Shown: piece by piece, positions 52,049 through 62,129 of the stretch
Layout: each line of letters opens with the position of its first letter
Position numbering within the stretch: the stretch's first letter is position 1
NCBI GenBank assembly: GCA_027886185.1
Contig: WOAB01000768.1
Location: 620,001 to 684,000 of the forward strand
Reading direction: 5' to 3'
From: Rheum nobile
Lineage: Eukaryota > Streptophyta > Magnoliopsida > Caryophyllales > Polygonaceae
Length of the DNA stretch: 64,000 nucleotides
The notes under the pieces: model-generated
What the model was told of the DNA's origin: nothing
The model's database searches: none
The model's input: only the letters and a program-made list of their open reading frames with translations
Made by a program: the position numbers and the translations under genes

Positions 52049-53383
52049 TGATATGCGATATATTGTATAGCACATCTAGTGGTTATTAGCATGATTTAGA
52101 TGATGTTTAGATATGATTTGATGGTAATTCTGAAATCCGGAAGAGAAGACTAGAAGTGAAGAAATCATGGGATTTACAGAGGTTTGAGGTGCATTGAAGA
52201 GTAGAAGAACAGTATGCTGAATTCAATTGGTTCGTTCTCTTTACTCAGATGTCCAAATGGAGTGATTCCAATTCTAGGAGTTAGATCTTGAAGTCTACTG
52301 CAAGTCCTCAAAATATGAGCGCAATCCGAGTTGGGAATCAAAAGTTATGGCATTTTTACGGAAGTGTCGCAGAAGCTAGAGCCTCTGGAGATCCACCGCA
52401 CCCCGCGGTGGGTGTCACCGCACCCGCGGTGACGACACGCTGAAGACTTTTCTCGGCTTATTTCCTAGATCTTTTATCTGTTTTTATTTTATTTCTGAAA
52501 CTTTGTTTCCAAGTTTGTTATTTTCTTTTATTTAATTTCTGAATTAGTTGCCCTAGTATTTAAGGTTATTTCTAAGACTTTGTTTAAGAGAACCCTAGTT
52601 GCCACCTATCTTAGTTTTTCTCTCACAAACCCTATGAAGAACTAAGCTTTCATTGTTGCAATTGAAGTTTTGAAGCCAGCAATTGATTGGTTGTGAGTTT
52701 TCTACTCTTGTTCGATTTCCTATCTAGTTGTATTAATTCTCTTGCGCTTGAATGTTTATTGAATCTTATTGATTTATCTAGACTGATCACCTAGGTTTAT
52801 TGATATTATCCATATTGCTAGGACTTGTTAATTCCGGGTTCGGTTTGCATATCTAGTAGCAAACACGGTTTACATAAGCGGGTTGCGAGTGTTCATCGTG
52901 AGAGAGAGTTAATTGCATGCTTATAGAAACGGGTTGTTTCTATTGCATGTATCTTGTTGAATCCTTGGTTGAATGCTATTGCTTTATTGAGTCTTGAAGC
53001 TTTTCGGATTTGATTTGGTAATAAGTACTATTAGGGCTGGTAGAACTAATAGTTACCTAAGATCGGGATAAGAACAACTATAGGAAAGATAAGAACTTGA
53101 GACTAATAGAATTCAGTGATCAACCATATCTCTTGTTGTGTGGATCTTTGTCAGGTGTAGCGCTTTTCCCCATCATATTCACATCATTTTCTTTGCTTTG
53201 TTTTAATTACTTGGTTCGAAAATCATACAACCCCCCCCCCCCCCCCTAGTTCCTAGTTGGTGACTTGAGAAACACAAGAATAGATAACTTGATTCCCTTG
53301 GGTTCGACCCTGACTTGCTTGCTATACTCTTTAGTAGGTACTTTAGGATTTCTTTGATTAGGCATACGACTTTAGCCCTGTCA
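52049..53383 (+). repeat. 3' LTR of element 3
   Basis: 1335 bp, close to 47761-49086. Palindromes at 52394-52410 and 52416-52431. C run of 17 at 53231-53247. Confidence 0.95.
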
Positions 53384-53388
53384 CTCAT

Positions 53389-54131
53389 GATGATCAAGTT
53401 GGCATGCCAGCCTCATCACCAAGCGAGTCCTCATGGTCAAGGAAGGATACTTGTTGGAGCAATGCGAGAATATCTTTCACACGCATTTCCTACTTCAAAA
53501 CGCCTCCCTTAGCGTCATCATTGATGGTAGAAGTTGTTGCAACATCGTCAACGAGAAGGTGGTCAAACATCTCAGCCTCGAGATGACGCCACATCCCCAA
53601 CCGTATATCTTACAATGGATGTCAGAAGATAATGGTGATAATGTGGTAACAAGTCAACACCACATCAACTTTAACATTGGTTATTATCATGATACGGTAC
53701 TATGTGAACTCATTACTATGGATGCAACCCACTTTATTTTAGGACACCCTTGGAAATTTGACAAGAAAGCGCTCCATGATGGTTTTCTGAATAATTGCTT
53801 GTTTATGCATAATGGGAAAAAATGATTCTTCTGATGTCTCCTAGAGAACTATCACAAGATCAAGTTGAGAGAAACCACTTCAAGGAATTGGAGGCCGCCC
53901 CACACACCCATAGCAAGGCCTCGCGCCTCACTGGCGCACCGAATTGTTGTGGCACTAGCGATCGCAATGTCCCAACGCACGATACTGAGTGCGCAACATT
54001 GTGCAGACCCAGCGTGCCATACAGAGCATGCCCTAGCGAGCGACACTAGGCACACCTGCCAACCAGATCCCGCTCCAAGAAGCGAAGTGCCCTCCTCTAT
54101 GGCTTTGACCAGCTATATGGATGCGACCTAA
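53389..54131 (+). pseudogene. Protease region of gypsy element C
   Basis: Resumes element C after CTCAT. From 53433: MVKEGYLLEQCENIFHTHFL, then ASLSVIIDGRSCCNIVNEKV, where the protease Asp is present but the motif is Asp-Gly-Arg, probably dead. PHPQPYILQWMS and FILGHPWKFDKKALHDG follow, close to element A (PHPQPYGLQWIS). A stop near 53824 is followed by Ala/Pro-rich scraps to 54131. No RT follows. Confidence 0.82.
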
Positions 54132-55300
54132 CACTGTCACCCTGAATCTATAGGGACGTCAACCATGTTTTGATGTGACCATGGTTTCCATCATCTTTAA
54201 AGAGGGTCAAAAACTTGTCCCTAAGGAAGTGTACGAAAATTGGAAGATGTCAAAACCGAATAATTTGACCCGTCGACACCTACTCAGCGTTTTGGCTAGT
54301 TTGGGAGCTACGAAGGTCCAATGGAGGTCCATGAGTAGTCGTTGTAAAGTGAAGAGAAAGGGATACAACTCTCATGACAATTGATCCCATGGAATCAGCC
54401 AAGAACAGGCCAGAAAGCCCAATCATTACTGTAGTCCAACTCTTCTCAAGAATTGATTTACCTGAATTCAAGACGAGGAAGGCCAAAGACCAGCCATCAA
54501 CTTGAATGTCATTAAGCCTTATCCATGTGATTGGATGCATCTAATAATGTGGAGACTCCTCATCTTGCTTGTCCTTTACTCTACTCCATGTGAAGAGTCA
54601 TCTAAAGTTGTTGCAATCAATGACAGGCCACCGAAAAGACTCTTGTTTTGCTCCTTGTTTTGTTCTATTTGTACGTTGTTTTGCAGCCATTTGTAGGCAC
54701 GTCAATTTGAGTAAAAAACCAAAAGAAGATCAGCTTTGTAACTAGGAGAGATTTATAGGGTTTTTCCTTGTTCTCGTGAGTCATATTGAGAACTCCCGAT
54801 CTTGTGCTCGAGTGTGTAATATCTCTTGTACTTGATCTTCTTCAAGGTTTGAGTGGTGAGTCATATCCACAAAGACCTTGTTCACTTATCCCTTTATAAA
54901 GTTTCATAATATTTCTTCTTCATTTCGTTTCAAAGCTTCATAAAAATCGAGTCCAAAACTCAAACAAAAAAAGTCCCAACAACTCTACCAAGATCATCAT
55001 TTTCAAGCATCGTCTTCATCGTCTCTTGTGTGCATTTGAGGGCCAAGTGAGCCTTCGCACCAAAGGACCCGTGACTAGGGCGCGCGCTAGGAACATTGCG
55101 CGACACATCCAATCCTTGGTCACAAGGGCACTCGCCAATAGATGTGGATCTTCATCAAGCCAACCTCTTTTAGTCAAGCTCTTGACTATTAGGACTGAGG
55201 TTACTTAGGCGCTAGCCAACGTGCACGCCATAACGTGCCTCACTGCTATCACTCATCTACACCGCAACCAGCCTTTGGCGAGTCTCGACACCTCCCTAGG
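54132..55300 (+). other. Degenerate gypsy 3' region
   Basis: GTGAGTCATATTGAGAACTC near 54776 resembles the CRM-like LTR (GAGTCATATTGAACCC). At 55026-55208 a frame reads GPVTRARARNIARHIQSLV, the type of basic motif that ends plant gypsy polyproteins (compare RITRSKAKEL). Nothing else is recognisable, and the order is scrambled. Confidence 0.45.
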
Positions 55301-55799
55301 CATTGAGACATATCTTGTTTTAAGTGTATAAAGTACAGCAACTTGATCCACGTGGTTTGTGGAGTATGGGAGTCAAGACAATACAGAACTTATGGACAAG
55401 ATATTGTAAAGAAAATTGAGAGAAAAAAGGATTCTTAGAGCTTGAATTTGTATTGCTTGAGAACTTGTAAATGAATTAATTTACAAGATGAGAAACTCTC
55501 CTTATATAGCGACCTTGGAGGTATCTTACTAGATATTGGTTTTCCTTGCTAAAGATATATTTTTCCTTCTAAATAGCATATGCACAGATTTGGTAATAAA
55601 ATAAGATGAGATCTTTTATCCTAAAACACCCAAATACGATATCCTACGAATGCATCTTCCTTCATTTCATCTGCGCGCACCGCGATCAATGCGTTACGTG
55701 ATGCCATGTGTCTTTTCGATCAGCTTCTACTACCGATTATTATGGTAAGATAATATTTTGTCCTCGATCGTGTTCCAGAGTGAACAGTTCCTTCGCATA
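55301..55799. other. No gene seen
   Basis: AT-rich; no supported frame, RNA or repeat found. Confidence 0.4.
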
Positions 55800-57145
55800 A
55801 TGTGTTCCTGGATCAAGGCTTCACTATACCCTATCGATCTCACTCGTTCCATCTTGACGCTTCTCGCATCACCACGTGTAGCACATATGACGACCCTAAC
55901 AATACCTCTAAATCGTTCGTAAACGAGATGTGGTTATTGTGGGAACGGTTGGATTTCATCTCTCTCGATGCCTGCATTTCTCCCATCATTTCTCCGCTTA
56001 TCACATGTAATCCCTCTTTTCTTCGTTCCATTATTTTTTAACTTTCCTCTTTCGCCTCTATGCTTCCACGTACAACTTCTATAAGAATCCTTCCGCTAAC
56101 AACTCGCCTAGTAATGGAGAAGAAGAGATCCTCTTCCTCCCCACCAACATTCTCACCCCTAGCCATCGAAAACTCAGTCATGTACTCGACCATCTCCGCT
56201 TCATTCCATATGTGGGTTTTCCTGTTCAAACCGATGTTATGGTCCTTAATGACTTCATCTACGCCTATCATCATTGCAGATGGTGGATTGCCATGTATGA
56301 GTACCCTTTCAAGATCGGCCACCTCTTATCCTTCTTAGCCCTGGTTCGCTAGAACCAGTTGATTTGGAGATCACTGTTAGACAGGTCCTTCCACAAACAT
56401 GGAGGTTGCTTCTTACATTGGATCGTATTACTCTAAAATACGACATTCCTTTTTCTGTCCAAAACTTGCTTTACCCCTACTCTCTTTCAACTTGAGGTCA
56501 TGGAAGAGTCACTTGTAATCCAGAGTAAGGAAGCCTTGTCTTGTCATCAATGCTACCAAGCACGGTAGAGGGTGGTCATATATGTTCTTCTTCGTGAAGA
56601 AGTCGTCTCTAGGACCCGAGTGTGATTTTTTACGCCCTTCTTGGCAAAAAGAATGTATCATGTTGTTTCAACTTTCAAACTTTTTTTTTCATTTTCTAAC
56701 ATGTTCCTTACTTTATCACGTTGTCAGTGCATCGAGATGCAATCAGACTAAGAGACGAATCGAAGAAAATTACTCAGTTGATTATGACGATCTCGACTCA
56801 AGAAAGCACCTTTTTTGAGGTGTCGCTCAAACATCCCCCAGTCCAAGTTGTTAATAACCAGCCTTAATGAAAATGTGTATGTAATCTTGTTCTAATGTTT
56901 AGAACATGTTCCTTTTGCTCATCATATTACTGTTGTCCTTTTAAGTGACTCGATCTGGACGCTCATGATCTTCGATGTCCATTGCTGATAAGATAGCTGC
57001 AAAGAAGAGGAAAAACTTGCGCGATACTTCATTTGGAAATTCCCCTGCTCCTGTTCCAAAATATCTTCCTAAGGGGTCAAAGGCAAAATCTATTCTAGAC
57101 AATCATAATGACACTCCTACATCGAAAAGTTGTCCATATAATTGA
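55800..57145 (+). pseudogene. Decayed plant transposon-type protein gene (uncertain)
   Basis: Reading across frames gives scattered protein-like stretches: HVLDHLRFIPYVGFPVQTDV (about 56185), YEYPFKIGHLLSFLALVR (about 56298), YMFFFVKKSSLGPECDF (about 56580) and ADKIAAKKRKNLRDTSFGNS (about 56980). The pattern of a phenylalanine-rich FFFVK segment after a proline/leucine-rich block resembles the putative gypsy-type transposase family of plants. Stops and shifts throughout. The family call is weak. Confidence 0.3.
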
Positions 57146-57729
57146 ATCATTGAAATTAAGCCAATTACTAATTAGTTAGAGAATATAATTGTTGCATTAC
57201 ATATGTTAAGCCCATATAATAGAGACTAAAAATCTAACATGGCATAGTTTAGACTCTCTCTATTTGCTGAGAAATAGGAGGGATGGATTTTTATGGACTT
57301 GCAAGTATTTTATTAGGCCTTTTTTAGCAAAGATAAGTTGGCGTCTCCTTACTAATATGAACTCTCTTGTGAAATAGATTTGTAAGGCTAGATATTTTCA
57401 AAATTTGAATCGTCTTTCCTTGAATTCTTCATGGGGGCAATATTTAGTTACTCTTGAAGGTGCAATTTGAAAGGAATTGTTGGATCGTTTGTGTTACATC
57501 TGAGGAAACAAAGGCTTTGTTCCCACAATATATGCAGCGGAATAGAACACAAGAAAGATGAAATAAAATACTCACGACTTAGAGTGGAAACCCCAATTAG
57601 TCAAATAACTAACCAGGGAAAATCACTACCTTCAAGCTTATCGCTTGAGAGGATTTTGAATAAGTCTACTTGTCTTATTAATTTCTTGTTCAATTACACG
57701 TGCAGCTCGGACTTCAAACCCTAGAGTTC
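57146..57729. other. No gene seen
   Basis: AT-rich. GAGTGGAAACCCCAATTAGT near 57585 hints at a retroelement or gene-end remnant, but no frame is supported. Confidence 0.35.
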
Positions 57730-58165
57730 ATCCGGGGTACCATAGACAAAGATCATCTATTCCCTTCAAGTATCTCAGAATCCTCTTTACTACCTTGAGG
57801 TGTGTCTCCTTAGGACCAGCCTGAAATCTAGCACATAAATACACATTGTGCATAATATCTAGTCTACTACAATGAGATACAGTAAAGAACCCATGATCCC
57901 TCGATAGAGCGTCGCGTTAACTCCACTTTCATGCTCATCCTTCCTCATTGGATTGTTTGGAGAAATGAGAGAAGAGAAAGGCTTAGCATCTAACATTCCA
58001 AACTTCTTAATGCATTCCTTGAGATACTTATGTTGATGAACTCTTGTACCATCTTCACCTTGAATGACTTGGAGACCCAAGAAGAACTTCAATTCCCCTA
58101 CTATAATCATTTCGAATTCACTCGCCATGAGACTCGAAAACTTCTTGATGCATTCCCAGTAGTGG
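57730..58165 (-). pseudogene. Ty1/copia reverse transcriptase fragment
   Basis: Reading leftward, the frame gives LMASEFEMIIVGELKFFLGL, then HQHKYLKECIKKFGMLDAKP and LYRGIMGSLLYL, followed after a frameshift by QAGPKETHLKVVKRILRYLKG. This is the C-terminal RT to RNase H linker of Ty1/copia polyproteins, the only copia trace in the window. No LTR or other domain adjoins it. Confidence 0.85.
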
Positions 58166-59230
58166 AAGCCTTTTTAAATAACAACAACTTATATAAACTC
58201 TTCTTATAAAGTCTGGAGGTTTAGTTTTAACAAACATGAACGAATTAAGTATAGCAGAAGACATATTAAAACTCTAATGCATAGGATTAAACCTTTCCAA
58301 TAGTAAATCTCTAAATTGCAATTAAACCTTCATGTGTAGTATCATGGTATCCATCCATTGCCACCTTGATTGATCCCATGTTAATGATATTTGTAAAGAA
58401 TTACATATTACAACAAGTAGACAACCCTCAATGGGGTCAATTGGTCGACTCATAAGAAATGTATTGGGTAACAGACCAACAAGTACATTGAAATATTTCA
58501 TTAATAAGCATGATGCATAATCATAGATAATAACTAATCATGAGTACAAAGAGATGGACACACACTAATTGGCAACACGCCTAACACCTCATCAAAGATT
58601 ATCTACTTCAACCATATCGATTTCAATACAACTTAATACGAAAATAGAGTATGGTCGATCTATCACCTACTTCCCAAATCATTGTACTTAGTCATTTTAA
58701 ATATCACGTGTCCTCGTAATCAATTGATGCTATTTAATTATCCAAAAATCAATAAGGTAAATTGTATCCTATAACAAGATGTTTATTCCTTGATAATAAA
58801 ATTCTCAAATATTATATAAGTACCACAAGATGACTTAACCAACCACTTACCTAAGATCCTACAACCATCAATTCCAATTATCATGCACTTCCTTATGTTG
58901 AATCTTACTTTCATGTCTAAGTTCGTTCAATAACGTACCTCAACTTAGAATTTCCAGTTCATAATCTATATCCAACAATTATATCGAGTCAAGAACTCAA
59001 CCAATTATGATATGGAACTATTGCTCTGAATGTTAACCAAGGAATAAATTCTTCAAATGGCCATGGCGCGCTGTAAATTCACACTTGCTTAAATTTCAAG
59101 TCAATCAAATTGAAACCACTCAAAAAAGTTACAGGGTGCTGATATTATCAGAATCCCCTTTTGATTTGCTTTAAAGTAGTGGAAGGAGGATAGTATCAGA
59201 TTCCCGGCCAACTTCATTATGACGTTATGT
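58166..59230. other. AT-rich intergenic region upstream of the EF-hand gene
   Basis: About 1 kb without a recognisable gene or repeat. Confidence 0.45.
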
Positions 59231-59252
59231 TATATTTGTATATATATTGATG
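59231..59252 (+). promoter_or_regulatory. Possible TATA region of the EF-hand gene
   Basis: TATATTTGTATATATATTGA lies 35-55 bp before the ATG. The distance is short, so a true TATA box would leave a very short leader. Weak call. Confidence 0.35.
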
Positions 59253-59286
59253 TTAGATTGTGGAAGCTAGCTTACGAAAGAAGAGC

Positions 59287-59547
59287 ATGGAATCATCAGG
59301 CCTGAAGAAGACGGTAGACGAGGAGCAGCTGACGAAGATATTCAAGGATCATGACGTCAACGGCGACGGCCACCTCAACAAGGAAGAGCTCAAGAACGCT
59401 TTCCGAAAGCTGGGGGCGTTTATGCCCGCCTGGAGAGCTGATCGCGCCCTCTATTACACTGACATTGACGTCGATGGAGCCATTGATGAGCATGAACTCG
59501 ACGAGCTCGTCGATTACGCGGCCGAGTGCGGCTACACCCTCGATTAA
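59287..59547 (+). CDS. Small EF-hand calcium-binding protein (calmodulin-like)
   Basis: 86 residues, one exon, starting MESSGLKKTVDEEQLTKIF. The ATG at 59287 is the first in frame; upstream codons in this frame lack ATG. Two complete EF-hand loops are present: DVNGDGHLNKEE (about residues 25-36) and DIDVDGAIDEHE (about 61-72), each with acidic residues at positions 1, 5 and 12, Asp/Asn at position 3 and Gly at 6, so both should bind calcium. The short N-terminus and a helical tail (LDELVDYAAECGYTLD) fit a small soluble calcium sensor. Size is near polcalcins, but the wording is closer to other two-EF-hand CML-type plant proteins. Codon use is GC-richer than the surroundings. No break is seen; probably a functional host gene. 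Confidence 0.88.
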   Translation: MESSGLKKTVDEEQLTKIFKDHDVNGDGHLNKEELKNAFRKLGAFMPAWRADRALYYTDIDVDGAIDEHELDELVDYAAECGYTLD

Positions 59548-59616
59548 TCATCCCTATAGCTAGCTCTCAGAGGCTTTGTTCCATTCATCATCGGTACTGC
59601 TCGACTCATATATCAC

Positions 59617-59622
59617 AATAAA
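59617..59622 (+). terminator. Possible polyadenylation signal
   Basis: AATAAA about 70 bp after the EF-hand stop codon. Confidence 0.5.
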
Positions 59623-59923
59623 ACTTGTTAAGCTTCCTATCCTATTGGTTTTATATATCAAGCCTCTTTCTCTTTTTCCTGTAACACAAAAGGATATCTA
59701 AATTCACTGAATATATTCAAGGTTTGGAAATACTTTGCATGATATGTCTAATTTTATCCTTGCATTCTTGATCTTTCTTTTTGGTGAAAAAGTGGAACAC
59801 TAGTTAACATAGTAGTCGATTATTAATTACAGAAAAAAGATATAAAGCGGAAACTTCTTTTTCTTATAAAAAAAACTGAAGTGGAAACTTTGTAATTAAT
59901 CTGTCTCTCTTTTACCCAAAAAA

Positions 59924-60022
59924 AAACTAGCTTTTTTTTTGTAGGTTGTCTTTCTCGGAAAGGTCCAACCCAAAAAACTAGCTTTTTTTTTGTAGGTTGT
60001 CTTTTTCGGAAAGGTCCAACCC
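59924..60022. repeat. Two-copy tandem repeat, about 51 bp
   Basis: The unit begins AAAAACTAGC plus a T run and GTAGGTTGTC and ends GGTCCAACCC. The copies differ by about one base, so the duplication is recent. Confidence 0.85.
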
Positions 60023-60099
60023 GATCGGGTACTGTTCACCCGTCTTCCTCCTCAAGCAGGTCGAGCTCCATCAATGACGGTTGGGCCAGATTTCGGCCC

Positions 60100-61837
60100 C
60101 GTTTTTGCCGCCATATGTTCGATTAAGTTGTGGACTTTGTAGAGGAGATCAAGCCGCGTCATATCCATATGAAATCAGAAAGAATAAGCAGAGTACACGA
60201 TCGAATTTCTTCATAGAAGGCAAGATTCGAAAATGCGTCATGGAAACTCGAAGAAATCGGGTTCAAATCAAGATCGTTTCCATCCAAATGTTATACGGTT
60301 TTGAAGATCTTTTCGAGCCTTTTCCAACCCCCATAAATAGGGCTTCAACCATTGAAGTTTCAGCATCCAATTTTGAGTTCAAAGCCACGAGCCCTAAACA
60401 TTTTGTCGCCTCTGTTGTTGTCTACGTTTTGGCCAGCACCGAGCATCGCCGCCGCAATTACCACCACCCCCGGAACCGCCTTTGATCCTCTTTGAAACCC
60501 TTCGCACAGCGACGCTCTAGGTGCCCCGACGAGCCTTAATTTGGACCATTTCCGACGAGTATCAACCACGAGTCCGGTGAGAATTGGAAGGTCCGATTTG
60601 CGAATTTGGTTATTTGTTTTTAATTTATTTTGGCTTAATCATGATTAATTTAATTAATCTAGATTAATGAAAAATATGTCAGGATTAATTTAATTATATG
60701 AATGTTAAAATTAAATTAATTATAATTATTTTGGGTATTATCTTATATTAGGAATGGTTAAATTATAACTTTTCATGTAGATAATATTTTGAGTTGGCAT
60801 TTTTCGGATTATAAATAAACCATTGGATCAATTTAATTATGATATGATTATTTAGAATATACGACTAATTGATTTTTAGTATCGTAAAAAATAATCGTTT
60901 TATTAAAAAGCCTTGAAATTGATTTATTTATGAGTTAAATAAATTCAATTAGGAACCGAGACATTCTATCTTTCAAATTTCAATATTGAATATATTATAT
61001 AATTATAATTTATTTATTGTGTGTTATTTGGGTACGTCTCGAAACTTCTTTTGGATTGGAAATAAAGCAGGGAGCCAATTTGCTTTTCGAAAGCAACCAT
61101 CTCCGATACGCCGTTCAATCTTCTTCGTGATTCAAGGCAAGTGGCGGTTCGCTCTTGCTATTTTATTCCTTATTTTTCTTAATTGATAATTAATATATTG
61201 TCATAATTAAGTTGGGATAAATATTCTTAATTTCTGTTTGGGAACTTGTGTGATACATTTGTGTGAATAATGAACCTTATTTATAGGGTGCTAGATGAAT
61301 TTTGGTGTGGATTGTTGTGCATTGGTGTGGACTTATATGCTAGTTAGCACGAGTATTCGTAGGAACGCTATTTACCTTGCGAGTTTTAGATGTTTCTTTA
61401 TAACTTGGTATTAGGAGGATTACTGCCCTAATACTTTTGGTCGTGACTTTATTCGAATATAAGTGGTGGTGCACTTAGCTAGTGCCGAAATTCGGGATTC
61501 GTCCCATGATCTATATCTCATTGCGATATTGGTGTGGATTAAAACCTTTAACGTAAATGCACGTTTTGAAATTAAATAAGATAAGTGTCTATTAATTAGG
61601 ATTTATTTAAAGTCTTCCATTGTAATTTCAATATCGTTTGTAAACTATCCTTCTCAATTTACGAGAGGAATTTTAATAAAAGATTGAGTTTTCCTTATAC
61701 AGAGTCTTCCGCTATTTACTATTTTATTATTTAATGTTCATTCATTTAATGAAGCTTAATTGTTCTGATTAAAGCCTTGGGTGGCTTTAAACTTTACATT
61801 CTGAGGTCACCTATCGACGTAAGTCGTGGGTCTTACA
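60100..61837 (+). repeat. Long gypsy LTR (element E), left end not resolved
   Basis: The right end GGTCTTACA at 61837 is followed by a tRNA-iMet primer site. TATA-like CCATAAATAGGG near 60330. It shares with the element D LTR AAGGCAAGTGGCGGTTCGCT (61134) and a GTTAGCACGAGTATTCGTAG stretch (about 61343). The left border is a guess: no inverted TGTAAGACCC is visible upstream. Confidence 0.68.
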
Positions 61838-61841
61838 AATG

Positions 61842-61853
61842 TGGTATCAGAGC
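61842..61853 (+). other. Primer-binding site of element E, tRNA-iMet type
   Basis: TGGTATCAGAGC, perfect, four bases after the LTR end. Confidence 0.88.
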
Positions 61854-62129
61854 AATGGTTTTAAGATTTTTGGCCTATTGTTAGGTTTGTGAATTTTCAA
61901 AAATATTTTTTTAAACTATTTTCAAATTATTTTATTTAATAAAGGAATTTTGAGAATTTAACTAGTTAGTAGTAAATTTAGGGTTTAATTTTTTTCTTAA
62001 AGTCTAGAAAGAAATCTTAAGAAGTAATAGTTTAGTTGTTAAATTACTAATATTAATTTTCATAGTCGTTTAATAAAATGGTGTTATAAAGGGTTTAAAT
62101 TAAATATATGTTTATAACTTTAAAAGTGT
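61854..62129 (+). other. Element E internal remnant
   Basis: About 280 bp of AT-rich leader-like sequence with no gene, before another LTR begins. Confidence 0.45.

Larger units (their letters stand above)
47761..53383 (+). mobile_element. Non-autonomous Athila relative, element 3: gag remnant only
   Basis: 5623 bp, target duplication CTCAT (47756-47760 and 53384-53388), LTRs of 1326 and 1335 bp. Perfect tRNA-Asp primer site. A single 468-codon frame (one TAG) codes a Gag remnant. Capsid core, protease active site, RT, RNase H, integrase and ORF-1 are all missing, yet the leader hairpin, post-pol hairpin, 3' module and polypurine tract are kept. Confidence 0.95.
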
